64,000 nt of DNA from Paraburkholderia adhaesiva (GTDB lineage: Bacteria; Pseudomonadota; Gammaproteobacteria; Burkholderiales; Burkholderiaceae): assembly GCF_021390575.1 (NCBI RefSeq), contig NZ_JAJEJQ010000003.1, positions 171,001-235,000 of the forward strand. Direction: 5' to 3'. Shown one piece after another: positions 44,741 through 54,049 of this stretch. The notes under the pieces are model-generated. The model did no database searches. It was not told where the DNA came from and saw only the letters and a program-made list of their open reading frames with translations. Within the stretch, counting starts at the first letter, position 1, and each line of letters opens with the position of its first letter. The translations under genes were made by a program, and so were the position numbers.

Positions 44741-45427
44741 ATGGGACTGGTCATAGCCGTAGCGAATCAAAAGGGTGGCGTGGGCAAAACCACCACCACC
44801 ATGAATCTGGCCGGGGCGTTTCAGTCTGAGGGATATAAAGTCTATGTCGCTGACGCTGACGGCCAGCAGTCATGTATGAGTTGGTGCGCTGCAGCCGGTC
44901 CAGATACCCCTCTTCCATTCCGGGTCGGTAGCATTCACAAGCTCGAAAAGATGATTGGCCCCGAAGTCGCCGCGCTTGCCGACGACTACGACGTAGTGAT
45001 TGTCGATTGCCCTCCCAATATCAACGATCTCACGACTGCGCGCGTGCTGGCCGTTGCGGATGCCACCGTTATCCCCACCGACGCTTCCCCGATCGACATC
45101 TGGAGTAGTGAAGGGATGATGGAATTGGTTGAACGCACACGTGTCGCCAATCCAGCCGGAAAGTTCGCAATTTTGCTGAATAAGTCGAACTCGAAGACGC
45201 TGCTGCACACACAGATGAGCGCGATCCTCGCCGAGAGCAATGTGCGTGTTCTGTCGTCCACGATCAAACAGCGGGAACTCTACCGGCAGACCGCCGCGCT
45301 AGGTCGAACGGTATTCGACGTTCGCGGCGTCCGGGGGGCCAAGGTCGCAAAAGACGAAATCAACGCGCTCTACAACGAAATCATTGCACTGGTTCAGGAA
45401 GAGGAGGAGATCGTCGATGGCCGCTAA
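44741..45427 (+). CDS. parA: ParA partition ATPase
   Basis: 228-residue deviant-Walker ATPase (NQKGGVGKTTTTMNLAGA, Walker A' IVDCPPNINDLTTA) that moves and segregates the replicon with ParB. It lacks the N-terminal HTH of large plasmid ParA proteins, so it is of the short type Ib or chromosomal-like class. ATG 44741 is chosen over one four codons upstream because GGAG lies six bases before it. It overlaps parB by 11 bp. Confidence 0.92.
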   Translation: MGLVIAVANQKGGVGKTTTTMNLAGAFQSEGYKVYVADADGQQSCMSWCAAAGPDTPLPFRVGSIHKLEKMIGPEVAALADDYDVVIVDCPPNINDLTTARVLAVADATVIPTDASPIDIWSSEGMMELVERTRVANPAGKFAILLNKSNSKTLLHTQMSAILAESNVRVLSSTIKQRELYRQTAALGRTVFDVRGVRGAKVAKDEINALYNEIIALVQEEEEIVDGR

Positions 45428-46418
45428 GCTCAACTTCACCAGCAAGGTTCGTGCGGGTATGGCGGTGGAGCGTGTCTCTGCCGGGGAGCGTCTCGCTGAA
45501 GCCGATGTCGTCAACATCGCGCAGCGCGAGGCGTCCGTCGTCACCCAGCCGGAAGAGGGGAGTGCCCAAACGGAATCGCATGCGGTCAGACAGATTCTGG
45601 TCGAAGACGTCGTTTCGAATCCGTATAACCCGCGCGCTTTCTACAGTGCGGAAACTATCGATGAACTCGCCGATAGTTTCGAGAAGCAAGGTCAGATCAC
45701 GCCGATTCTGGTCACACATCTCGCTGAATTCCCGGGCAAATACGTTATCGTCGACGGTGAACGTCGCATCCGTGCTGCGCGCTCGCGCGGCGACAAAACG
45801 ATCGAAGCCGATGTGCGGGAGGGGCTCGACAGCCAGAACCTCTACCTGCGCGCGTACCACGCGAACAAGGAGCGCGAGGAGCAGACAGTGTTCGACGACG
45901 CGTTGGCGTGGAAGAAACTGCTCGACGACCGGGTCTATGTCGACCAGGTCGAACTGGGGGTAGCTGTCGGTGAGGACCCGAAGCATATCAGCAAGGTCAT
46001 TTCGCTCACGTCGCTTCCGCCGCTGCTGCTGCAGCGCATGGCGCAGAACAAAACGGACGTCGGACTTGGACATGCCTACAACATCAAGCTGATTTTCGAC
46101 CGCGCCGGAGCGAGCGTCGCGGAGCACTGGCTGGATCAGGTCATCGAAGGTAAGGCGACCGTTCGCAAGCTCGAAGCTGCGGCATCTGCCGAAGCAGGCG
46201 CGCGCCGGATCGGCCCGCGTCGTACGCATTACCAGTCGCGCGTACAGTTCAATCGTCCCGATGGTGTAGCGCTCGGCGAACTGAAGCTCTTCGGCGATGG
46301 ACGAGCCGAACTCAGTCTCAAAGGCATTGCCCCCGCGGATCAGCAGCGTCTCGCTGAACGCGTTAAAGCCGTGATCGACGAATGGGCATCGGAAATGGAG
46401 ACGCCGGAGACCGTGTAG
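45417..46418 (+). CDS. parB: ParB centromere-binding protein
   Basis: 333-residue ParB/Spo0J protein with the ParB N-terminal nuclease-like CTPase fold (NPYNPRAFYSAETIDELADS, GQITPILV, YVIVDGERRIRAARSRGD where GERRIRA is the arginine patch), a central HTH (VAVGEDPKHISKVISL) and a C-terminal dimerisation part. It should bind the nearby CACGTG palindromes. GAAGAGGAGGAG precedes the ATG, within the end of parA, so the two are translationally coupled. Confidence 0.93.
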   Translation: MAAKLNFTSKVRAGMAVERVSAGERLAEADVVNIAQREASVVTQPEEGSAQTESHAVRQILVEDVVSNPYNPRAFYSAETIDELADSFEKQGQITPILVTHLAEFPGKYVIVDGERRIRAARSRGDKTIEADVREGLDSQNLYLRAYHANKEREEQTVFDDALAWKKLLDDRVYVDQVELGVAVGEDPKHISKVISLTSLPPLLLQRMAQNKTDVGLGHAYNIKLIFDRAGASVAEHWLDQVIEGKATVRKLEAAASAEAGARRIGPRRTHYQSRVQFNRPDGVALGELKLFGDGRAELSLKGIAPADQQRLAERVKAVIDEWASEMETPETV

Positions 46419-46951
46419 TCTCTGGCCGGCTTCAGCTGCAGGAAATCGGGAGCTCAAGTGGCCGCGCGGGGCGTTTCATACCTCACCGCATGCTCCCGAA
46501 GAGGGCATAGGGTCGAATCCGTGAAACAAGGATAAGATGATTCATTCCGCGAAATAAGTTTTAAAAATCAGCGAGATACGATAGGTTTTCAAGAATGTTT
46601 CACGATTAAACCCGTTGTGGAGCCGGTAAACGGCCACTTTTGGGGCGAAATCACGGGATCACGCACGCAAAGCCCAGGTGCAGCGCCAACATGTACTGTT
46701 TGATACGTTAAAAGCATTTTTTATACGAATCGCCCAAATGTGGCAGGATTGACAAACAATCGGCGCCAGGCGATCCTTACCCGCTATGAACTGCCGCCAA
46801 TTTTCGATCGCGCTGATTATTAGCACCATTCCAGGAATGGTGGGTTAGCGCGCGTCGATCGCAGTATCACGAAGTGTCAAAAACCCGCCCCAAAGAGGCG
46901 GGTTTTTTGTTTCCGCCTCCTGGCTAAATGAACTGCAGCGTAGGAGCGCCC
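46419..46951. other. AT-rich intergenic region after parB
   Basis: No gene in about 530 bp of low GC. GTGAAAC near 46520 and GTTTCAC near 46600 form distant inverted repeats. CACCATTCC-A-GGAATGGTG (46824-46842) is a perfect 9-bp palindrome, and a terminator at 46881 follows. Might include further origin or partition elements. Confidence 0.45.
46881..46907 (+). terminator. Rho-independent terminator between parB and ilvA
   Basis: AAACCCGCC-CCAAAGA-GGCGGGTTT followed by TTTG. It lies more than 450 bp from parB and just before ilvA, so it may end a small transcript or act on readthrough. Confidence 0.8.
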
Positions 46952-48517
46952 ATGTCGGCCAACCCGAGTTACACCCCAGTCGAAGTCCGCACGACCGAGC
47001 AGACTGATTACCTCCGGAAAATCCTCACCGCCCGCGTCTACGACGTCGCCCGCGAGACCGAGCTGGAGCGCGCGCCGAACCTCTCGGCGCGACTTGGCAA
47101 CGCCGTCTACCTCAAGCGCGAGGACAACCAGCCGGTGTTCTCCTTCAAGCTGCGCGGCGCCTACAACAAGATGGCGCACCTCACACCCGCGCAGCTCGAA
47201 CGCGGCGTGATCACCGCCTCGGCGGGCAATCACGCGCAGGGCGTGGCGCTGTCGGCGGCGAAACTCGGCGTGCGCGCCGTGATCTGCGTGCCCGTGACGA
47301 CGCCCCAGGTCAAGGTCGACGCCGTGCGCGCCCATGGCGGCCCGACCGTCGAGGTCGTGCAGGCGGGCGAATCCTACAGCGACGCCTACGCCCACGCCGT
47401 GCGTCTGCAGCAGGAGCGGGGCCTGACCTTCGTGCATCCGTTCGATGACCCCGAGGTGATCGCCGGCCAGGGCACGGTCGCGATGGAGATCCTGAGCCAG
47501 CATCAGGCCCCGATTCATGCGATCTTCGTGCCGATCGGCGGCGGCGGACTCGCCGCGGGCGTGGCCGCCTATGTGAAGGCGGTGCGCCCGGAGATCCGCG
47601 TGATCGGTGTGCAGACCGACGATTCGTGCGCGATGGCGCAGTCGATCGCGGCGGGGCGGCGTGTCGAACTGTCGGAGGTGGGCCTGTTCTCGGACGGCAC
47701 GGCGGTCAAGCTCGTGGGCGAGGAGACGTTCCGGCTGTGCCACGCGTATCTGGACGAGGTCATCACGGTCGACACGGACGCGCTGTGCGCGGCGATCAAG
47801 GATGTGTTCCAGGACACCCGCAGCGTGCTGGAGCCGGCGGGGGCGCTGGCCGTGGCGGCGGCCAAGCGCTACGTGGAGCGCGAGGGCATCGCGAACCAGA
47901 CGCTGGTGGCGGTGACCTCGGGCGCGAACATGAACTTCGACCGCATGCGCTTCGTGGCCGAGCGCGCGGAGGTGGGCGAGGCGCGCGAGGCGGTGTTCGC
48001 GGTGACGATCCCCGAGGAGCGTGGCAGCTTCAAACGTTTCTGCGAACTGGTGGGCACGCGCAGCGTGACGGAGTTCAACTACCGCATCGCGGATGCCGAG
48101 CGTGCGCACATCTTCGTGGGCGTGCAGATCCGCCACCGGGGCGAATCGCAGCAGATCGCGCAGACGTTCGTCGAGCACGGCTTCCCGAGCGTGGACCTTA
48201 CCGCCGATGAACTCTCGAAGCAGCACGTGCGCTACATGGTGGGCGGGCGCTCGCCGCTGGCGCATGACGAGCGGCTGTTCCGCTTCGAGTTTCCGGAGCG
48301 GCCGGGCGCGCTGATGCGGTTCCTGTCGTCGATGGCGCCGGACTGGAACATCAGCCTGTTCCACTACCGTAACCAGGGCGCGGACTATAGCTCGATCCTC
48401 GTGGGCATCCAGGTGCCCACCGCCGACGATGCCGAATTCCGCCGCTTTCTCGCCACGCTCGGCTATCCGCACTGGGAAGAGACGCACAATCCGGCGTACA
48501 GGTTGTTTCTTCAGTGA
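46952..48517 (+). CDS. ilvA: Threonine ammonia-lyase, biosynthetic (two ACT-like domains)
   Basis: 521-residue PLP enzyme that converts threonine to 2-oxobutanoate, the first step of isoleucine synthesis. The catalytic domain (about 1-330) shows the PLP lysine in FSFKLRGAYNK, SAGNHAQGVALSA, and the phosphate loop PIGGGGLAAG. The C-terminal half holds two ACT-like regulatory domains (about 340-420 and 430-515) for isoleucine feedback, as in the long biosynthetic form. TAGGAG precedes ATG 46952. Placement next to parAB gives this replicon a core biosynthetic gene, as expected of a chromid. Confidence 0.95.
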   Translation: MSANPSYTPVEVRTTEQTDYLRKILTARVYDVARETELERAPNLSARLGNAVYLKREDNQPVFSFKLRGAYNKMAHLTPAQLERGVITASAGNHAQGVALSAAKLGVRAVICVPVTTPQVKVDAVRAHGGPTVEVVQAGESYSDAYAHAVRLQQERGLTFVHPFDDPEVIAGQGTVAMEILSQHQAPIHAIFVPIGGGGLAAGVAAYVKAVRPEIRVIGVQTDDSCAMAQSIAAGRRVELSEVGLFSDGTAVKLVGEETFRLCHAYLDEVITVDTDALCAAIKDVFQDTRSVLEPAGALAVAAAKRYVEREGIANQTLVAVTSGANMNFDRMRFVAERAEVGEAREAVFAVTIPEERGSFKRFCELVGTRSVTEFNYRIADAERAHIFVGVQIRHRGESQQIAQTFVEHGFPSVDLTADELSKQHVRYMVGGRSPLAHDERLFRFEFPERPGALMRFLSSMAPDWNISLFHYRNQGADYSSILVGIQVPTADDAEFRRFLATLGYPHWEETHNPAYRLFLQ

Positions 48518-48589
48518 CGCAGTCGCAGACGGTTGCGATTCGCGGCAGAATGTTGGCTTGCTCATCGCATTGCGTCTGCGCCTTCTTTT

Positions 48590-48943
48590 ATGAATTACCT
48601 CGATCCGGCAGAAATCGGAAGCTGGCACGCCCACGTCTATTTCGACGCGGCGACGCGTGATGCCGCCTGGGCGTTGCGTGTCGCCATCGAGGCACACTTT
48701 GGCTCCGTGTTGCAGATGGGGCGCTTTCACGAACGTCCCGTCGGGCCGCATCCCATGTGGTCGTATCAACTCGCGTTCGCGCGTGAGCGACTCACTGAGA
48801 TCGTCGAGTGGCTCGCGTTGAATCACGGCGCGCTCGACGTGTTTTTGCATCCGAATACGTCCAATCCGCTGCGCGATCATCGCGATTCCGCTCTGTGGAT
48901 CGGGCACTCGCACACCCTCAATCTGGCCGTTTTCTCCGGCTGA
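48590..48943 (+). CDS. DOPA 4,5-dioxygenase family protein
   Basis: 117-residue protein of the DOPA 4,5-dioxygenase family (WHAHVYFDAATRDAAW, GRFHERPVGPHPMWSYQLAF, LFLHPNT-like VFLHPNTSNPLRDH). Conserved histidines HAH, H in RFHERP and HPNT could bind iron. ATG 48590 is preferred over an extension of 19 residues. Substrate in bacteria is generally unknown. Confidence 0.85.
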   Translation: MNYLDPAEIGSWHAHVYFDAATRDAAWALRVAIEAHFGSVLQMGRFHERPVGPHPMWSYQLAFARERLTEIVEWLALNHGALDVFLHPNTSNPLRDHRDSALWIGHSHTLNLAVFSG

Positions 48944-49525
48944 CGCGCAACGTGCGTCCACGCGCGCGGGCGCTCCCGCACGTGTCTATTTTCATCGGAT
49001 CATTCAACGGGCAACTTGCAGGCAAACGCCGCGGGCGTCAGTGACGCGTGACATTGCCCGGTTGAGCATCAATAACGCCGGCGAAGCAGCGTCACGCGAA
49101 TGCCATCTTCGAAGTGTTCAAGAATCGACTTCGGCAATTAATCTGGCGCAATGTCGGCAAGTGCATTCGTCGCTTATGCCGACGTTGAAAAAGGGCACGA
49201 CGACAAATCGGTTTGCAAACAAATCGTCTGATTCATTCGTCAATGCCGCGCAATAAAACTCGCAAAAGTGGGTTGTGCATTGGCGATTCAAACTGGACTG
49301 GCAAGCACGCTGTTCCAGCCTTCCAGGGGCCAGCGTCGCGCCACGAATCGCTGGGCAATGAGGGCGGAAAAAAACACCTGACGCCTCCCCAGAATACGGC
49401 TCATTCGTTCACAACGCGCTCGTGCCATGTATCCCGCGTACCGCTTTTTTCGGACGCGGCGCCGATCAATACATGTTGCGGATTATTACTTTTCCACCGC
49501 GCCGCCTCGCAAAAATTTACGGCGC

Positions 49526-49531
49526 TATAAT
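49526..49531 (+). promoter_or_regulatory. Possible -10 element of the bcs promoter
   Basis: TATAAT in an AT-rich context, with no clear -35 hexamer at 17 bp. The start would fall within or just before the palindrome at 49546. Confidence 0.4.
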
Positions 49532-49545
49532 TTTCGCGTGATTGA

Positions 49546-49559
49546 GGCAAACGTTTGCC
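49546..49559. promoter_or_regulatory. Perfect 14-bp palindrome, LacI-type operator candidate
   Basis: GGCAAACGTTTGCC has the central CG and symmetry of LacI/GalR-family operators. It lies 14 bp after the TATAAT, where binding would block transcription of bcs. Confidence 0.5.
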
Positions 49560-49728
49560 GTCGATTGGATGAAAAAATCGCGTTAATAATTGCAGGAAGC
49601 TCTAGAAAAAAATTTCCATAGGCTACACAGCGCAAAGCAATGCTCGAAGTTGAGCGTACAGCGTGCCGTCTCACCCGCCGCCGTGTCGTCTCAAGTCGAT
49701 CCAGCATCAATACTCGGACCTGCTACCC

Positions 49729-50184
49729 ATGCCGACCGTCGTCGATGCCCTGATTGAGCAACATCTCTCACCTCAATGGCGCGGCGTGCTGCACGCGCTC
49801 GCAGCGGAGTTTGAAGCACAGCTCGATCGCGACGACCTGCGGCAGTTGATGTACCGCGTCGGCGAGCGTTTCGCCGCAGAGCAGCCCCTTGCAGCCTCCG
49901 ACTCGATGGCCGACCTCGCCGACGCGCTCAACGCACGCTGGGCGCCGATTCAATGGGGCCGCGTGGAGCTATCCGATGAAGGCACCCATCTGCGTATCGT
50001 TCATTACGGTGCACCGCTTCATGCGTTCGGTGGCGAGGCATTGGCCTGGACGCCGGCGTTTCTCCAGGGCTGCTATCAGGCCTGGCTCGATGCAATGGGT
50101 GCCAAGCAACTCACGGTCGTTCAGGCCGGCATTCCTGATGATGGCTTTGCCATCGAGTTTCATCTGGTGCGCGCGACGACTTGA
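49729..50184 (+). CDS. bcsD: Cellulose synthase subunit BcsD
   Basis: 151-residue member of the BcsD (AxCesD) family, the periplasmic octamer-forming protein that guides nascent glucan chains and favours crystalline cellulose. Family resemblance is in QWRGVLHALAAEFEAQLD, RVGERFAAEQPL and the C-terminal AIEFHLVR. First gene of the bcs operon; ATG 49729 chosen because upstream residues are unlike the family. No signal peptide, as in other BcsD proteins. Confidence 0.88.
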   Translation: MPTVVDALIEQHLSPQWRGVLHALAAEFEAQLDRDDLRQLMYRVGERFAAEQPLAASDSMADLADALNARWAPIQWGRVELSDEGTHLRIVHYGAPLHAFGGEALAWTPAFLQGCYQAWLDAMGAKQLTVVQAGIPDDGFAIEFHLVRATT

Positions 50185-50246
50185 CCGTCGCGCGGGCGCT
50201 GCCGTTCGACGGCAGTCTGTGATCGTTATTGTTTGTCGGTCCGCCT

Positions 50247-51047
50247 ATGTATACCTCGAGCGATATCAAATCACTCTACGGCCGGTTTGCTGGCGATGCG
50301 ACCGACTATCGGGAGATCCGCATGGAGAGCGAGGCTCAGGAGGCGCGCGATCGCTGGCCGCTGCTCGGCATGATCGATCCACGCAGGGTCGACGTGAGCG
50401 CGACGAAGAAGTCGCGCAGTCAGCCGGCGGCGGGTACTGCCGACGCGGGAGGCCTACCGGGGTCCGCGGGTGTTGTCGCGCCAGGATCGATGCCGGCGGG
50501 TGGCAGCGCGTCGCCGCCCGCGCGTTCGCAGGCGGCACTGCGCCGTTCGGCGCCGCTTTTCGCCCGTTCGCTGCGCCGTGACCTGGCGAGCGACATCGAA
50601 AAACCCGCCTACACGGCGCCGGAAAGCAGCGCGTTTCGTTTCTCGCCGCCGCCCGGCGCGAAGGCGAGTCCGGTCGCGGCGACGCAGTTGACCGATGAGG
50701 CTATCGCCGTGCCACGCAGTCCGGGTGTGCCGCCGACTGCGGCGAATACAGCGAACGCTCCTCCCGCAGTTAGCGTGCCCGCGGCGTCACCCGCTTTAGC
50801 CACGCGCCCCGCAGTGGTACCTGGTGGGGCACCACTCAGGAAGTTGTTCGGCACGGCTTCGGCGCCTGCCGTGCAACAGGAGCGGCGCGCAACATCCACG
50901 CCACCCGCGAGTGTGGAGCCGCACCTCGATCGGCTGTTCGATCGGCTGCGCGAGGGTGGCAATGCAAAACCCGTTCAGGGAGGCGCTCCTGATCCGACGA
51001 CAGCGCCGGCTAGTCCCTGGCTTTCCAAGGGAGTGAGCGGGCCATGA
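50247..51047 (+). CDS. bcsP: Cellulose biosynthesis protein BcsP (BcsR-like N terminus, Pro/Ala-rich)
   Basis: 266-residue protein. The first about 45 residues match the BcsR/BcsP motif (SSDIKSLYGRFAGDATDYRE ... RDRWPLLGMID). The remaining 200 are low-complexity Ala/Pro/Ser, ending with a short conserved-looking helix (HLDRLFDRLREG). Beta-proteobacterial cellulose operons commonly have this gene before bcsQ. It probably partners BcsQ at the cell pole. Overlaps bcsQ by 4 bp (ATGA). Confidence 0.85.
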   Translation: MYTSSDIKSLYGRFAGDATDYREIRMESEAQEARDRWPLLGMIDPRRVDVSATKKSRSQPAAGTADAGGLPGSAGVVAPGSMPAGGSASPPARSQAALRRSAPLFARSLRRDLASDIEKPAYTAPESSAFRFSPPPGAKASPVAATQLTDEAIAVPRSPGVPPTAANTANAPPAVSVPAASPALATRPAVVPGGAPLRKLFGTASAPAVQQERRATSTPPASVEPHLDRLFDRLREGGNAKPVQGGAPDPTTAPASPWLSKGVSGP

Positions 51048-51832
51048 AAGTGGTCAGTGTGGTGTCGGCAAAAGGCGGTGTGGGCAAAACGACGCTCGCC
51101 GCCAATCTCGCGTCCGTGCTTGCTACTGCTGGGCGGCACGTCGTAGCCATCGATCTCGATCCGCAGAATGCACTGCGGCTTCACTTCGGTGTGCCGCTCG
51201 ACAGCGTCGACGGCGTGTCGCGCACCACGCTCAACGGTGCGCCGTGGCAGAACGCGATGGTGAATGGCATCGATGATGTAACCGTCCTCGCGTTCGGCAC
51301 GCTTACCGTCGAAGAGCAGCAGCGTTTCGAGCACCATCTCGACGAAAACCCGCTGTGGTTCACTCACGGCCTTGAGGCTCTGCAGCTTGGCCCCGCGGAC
51401 ATCGTCGTGGTCGATACGCCGCCAGGCGCTTCGGCCTACACGCGCGCCGCGCTCAGCGCGGCGAATTTCGCGCCCAACGTCGTGCTCGCGGACGCCGCCT
51501 CCTATGCGGCGATCCCGCAGATGCAGCGCGTGATCGACACCTATGCGGTGCCGCGGCCGGAGTTCATCGGCGAAGGCTACGTCATCAATCAGGTCGACCC
51601 TTCGCGCCAGCTCAACAAGGACGTCTTGCGCGTGCTGCGCGACATGCTCGGCGAACACATGTTTCCCGGTGCGATTCATACCGACGAAGGCGTGAGCGAA
51701 GCGCTCGCGTGCAACACCACCGTAATGCATTACGACCCGCTCTGCCAGGCCTCGGCAGACATGCGTGCATGCGCGGCGTGGTTGCTCGAAGCGCTCGACA
51801 CTCCGGCACAGCCGCGAAGGAGCGTTGCATGA
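51044..51832 (+). CDS. bcsQ: Cellulose biosynthesis protein BcsQ (ParA/MinD-like ATPase)
   Basis: 262-residue deviant-Walker ATPase (MKVVSVVSAKGGVGKTTLAA; Walker A' IVVVDTPPGASAYTRAALSA), YhjQ family. It localises cellulose synthase, at a pole in E. coli. It starts within bcsP and ends overlapping bcsA by 4 bp, so translation is coupled. Distinct from the ParA at 44.7 kb, which lies with parB. Confidence 0.92.
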   Translation: MKVVSVVSAKGGVGKTTLAANLASVLATAGRHVVAIDLDPQNALRLHFGVPLDSVDGVSRTTLNGAPWQNAMVNGIDDVTVLAFGTLTVEEQQRFEHHLDENPLWFTHGLEALQLGPADIVVVDTPPGASAYTRAALSAANFAPNVVLADAASYAAIPQMQRVIDTYAVPRPEFIGEGYVINQVDPSRQLNKDVLRVLRDMLGEHMFPGAIHTDEGVSEALACNTTVMHYDPLCQASADMRACAAWLLEALDTPAQPRRSVA

Positions 51833-54045
51833 GCACTGCCCAACCCGATGCTGACGCGACCTCGACCGGCGCTGCACGTTTTGCGTCTTCCCGGCTGGAG
51901 CGCATCGCCGATTCGCGCATCTGGAACAGCCGCGTGATCGTCGTGATACTCACGCTCTTTTCGCTCTGCGCCCTCTATTTCGTCTTTACGGTGCCGCTGG
52001 GGAACCCGGAGCAACTAGCGTTCGCGATGAGCTGCTTCATCCTCGCGCTGCTGTTCCGGCGCGTGGCAGGGCGCTACGCGACGCTCGTGATGATCATGCT
52101 TTCGGTGATCGCCACAGGCCGCTACATGTTCTGGCGTCTTACCGAGACGACTTCCTGGACGCATCCGGTCGATGCTGCGTGGGGCGTGGGGCTCGTCGCG
52201 GCGGAAGTCTACGCGGCAGTCGTGCTGATGCTCGGCTACTTCCAGACGGCGTGGCCGCTGCACCGCAAGCCGGTGCCGTTGCCTGCGTCACGTGCGCTGT
52301 GGCCCACGGTCGACGTGTTCATTCCCACCTATAACGAGCCGCTTTCGGTCGTCAAACCGACGGTCTACGCAGCGCTTGCGATGGACTACCCGCAGGAGAA
52401 GATATCGATCCATGTGCTCGACGACGGCCGCCGCCCGGAGTTCAAGGCGTTTTGCGAGGAGGTCGGCGTCAACTGGACGATCCGCGCGAATAACTTTCAC
52501 GCGAAGGCGGGCAACATCAACGCCGCCCTCAAGATCACGAACGGCGAATACCTCGCGATCTTCGACTGCGATCACATCCCGACCCGTTCGTTCCTGCAGA
52601 TCTGCCTCGGCTGGTTCCTGCGCGACAAGAAGCTGTCGATGCTGCAGACGCCGCACCATTTCTTCTCGCCCGATCCGTTCGAGCGCAATCTGGATACGTT
52701 CCGCAAGGTGCCGAACGAGGGCGAACTGTTCTATGGACTCGTGCAGGACGGCAACGATTTCTGGAACGCCACGTTCTTCTGCGGCTCGTGCGCGGTGCTG
52801 CGCCGGTCGATGGTCGAAGAGATCGGCGGCATTGCCGTGGAGACCGTCACCGAGGACGCGCACACTGCGCTCAAGCTACACCGCCTCGGCTACACGACGG
52901 CCTATCTCGCGATCCCGCAGGCCGCCGGTCTCGCGACGGAAAGTCTCTCGGGCCACATCGGCCAGCGTATCCGCTGGGCGCGGGGCATGACGCAGATCTT
53001 CCGCATCGATAATCCGCTCACCGGCAAGGGCCTCGCATTCGGCCAGCGCCTTTGCTATCTGAACGCGATGATGCACTTCTTCTATGGCATCCCGCGTCTC
53101 GTGTTTCTCACAGCGCCGCTCGCGTTCCTGTTCTTCGGGGCGCACGTGATTCAGGCGTCGGCGGAGGCGATCGTGCTCTTCGCGTTACCGCACATGTTCC
53201 ACGCGAACGTCACGAACTCGCGAATGCAAAGCGCGTTTCGCCATTCGTTCTGGGCGGAGGTGTACGAGTCGGTGCTCGCGTCATACATTACCGGGCCCAC
53301 GATGCTTGCGCTCGTCAACCCGAAGCTCGGCAAGTTCAACGTGACGGCCAAGGGCGGCAAGATCTCCGAGACTTACTTCGACTGGGCGATTTCGCGACCC
53401 TACCTGATCCTGATGATGCTTAACCTGCTCGGTTTCGCGATTGGTTTCGTGCACATCTATCACAACCTGCATGTGCGCAGCGAGGTGAATACTACCCTTC
53501 TGAATCTGGCGTGGACGGCCTACAACATGCTGATTCTCGGGGCCGCCGTGGCCGCCGCCAACGAACAGAAGCAGGTCCGCTCCGACCCGCGCGTCGCGAT
53601 GAAGATACCGGTGACGCTGCGCTTTGGCACCGGCCGCACGCTCGCGTGCGAAACGATCGACTACTCCGAGGGCGGTGTGGGTGTCGCGTTGCCGAACGGC
53701 ATCCAGGTGCCGATGCACGAGAACGTGACCGTGTCGCTCTTTCACGGCATCGAGGAATACGCGTTCGCGGCGACGGTGAGTTTTTCCGCGCCGGGACGTG
53801 CAGGCCTGCAATTCGTCGGGATGACGAAGGCGCAGGAATTCGAATTCGTGAAGACGACGTTCTCGCGCGCCGACGCGTGGACGGGATGGGCCGAAGGCCG
53901 GCAGCCCGACAAGCCGCTGCGCGCGCTCTGGCAAGTGCTGCGGGTCGGCGCGCGCGGTATCCGCGGCGTTTTCGAACATCTTTACGCTGATGTTCGCGCA
54001 TTGTTGAGGCGCGGCCCCAGACAGGCCGCGCAAAAAGACAGCTAA
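51829..54045 (+). CDS. bcsA: Cellulose synthase catalytic subunit (UDP-forming) with PilZ domain
   Basis: 738-residue inner-membrane GT2 glycosyltransferase that polymerises UDP-glucose to beta-1,4-glucan and moves it across the membrane. It has eight or so TM helices around the catalytic domain. Motifs: IPTYNEP, DDGRR, FDCDHIP (DxD), TED in VTEDAHT, and QRIRW (Q/RxxRW). A C-terminal PilZ domain has RSDPR (RxxxR) and DYSEGG (D/NxSxxG), so cyclic-di-GMP activation should be retained. Overlaps bcsQ by 4 bp and is 4 bp from bcsB. Confidence 0.96.
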   Translation: MSTAQPDADATSTGAARFASSRLERIADSRIWNSRVIVVILTLFSLCALYFVFTVPLGNPEQLAFAMSCFILALLFRRVAGRYATLVMIMLSVIATGRYMFWRLTETTSWTHPVDAAWGVGLVAAEVYAAVVLMLGYFQTAWPLHRKPVPLPASRALWPTVDVFIPTYNEPLSVVKPTVYAALAMDYPQEKISIHVLDDGRRPEFKAFCEEVGVNWTIRANNFHAKAGNINAALKITNGEYLAIFDCDHIPTRSFLQICLGWFLRDKKLSMLQTPHHFFSPDPFERNLDTFRKVPNEGELFYGLVQDGNDFWNATFFCGSCAVLRRSMVEEIGGIAVETVTEDAHTALKLHRLGYTTAYLAIPQAAGLATESLSGHIGQRIRWARGMTQIFRIDNPLTGKGLAFGQRLCYLNAMMHFFYGIPRLVFLTAPLAFLFFGAHVIQASAEAIVLFALPHMFHANVTNSRMQSAFRHSFWAEVYESVLASYITGPTMLALVNPKLGKFNVTAKGGKISETYFDWAISRPYLILMMLNLLGFAIGFVHIYHNLHVRSEVNTTLLNLAWTAYNMLILGAAVAAANEQKQVRSDPRVAMKIPVTLRFGTGRTLACETIDYSEGGVGVALPNGIQVPMHENVTVSLFHGIEEYAFAATVSFSAPGRAGLQFVGMTKAQEFEFVKTTFSRADAWTGWAEGRQPDKPLRALWQVLRVGARGIRGVFEHLYADVRALLRRGPRQAAQKDS

Positions 54046-54049
54046 GGAC

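Larger units (their letters stand above)
48944..49728. other. Upstream control region of the cellulose operon
   Basis: About 785 bp of lower GC without a gene. It contains GTTTGCAAAC (49211-49220), TATAAT at 49526-49531 and the palindrome GGCAAACGTTTGCC (49546-49559). The leader from there to bcsD would be about 190 bases. Confidence 0.5.

Noticed and set aside
46952..48517. Recent horizontal transfer of ilvA because of very high GC in its second half
   Set aside because: The codon pattern is extreme but within the range of this GC-rich lineage, and the protein is a normal beta-proteobacterial IlvA; no flanking mobile element.
51044..51832. Second chromosome-partition ParA
   Set aside because: It is embedded in the bcs operon with translational coupling and no parB, so it is BcsQ.
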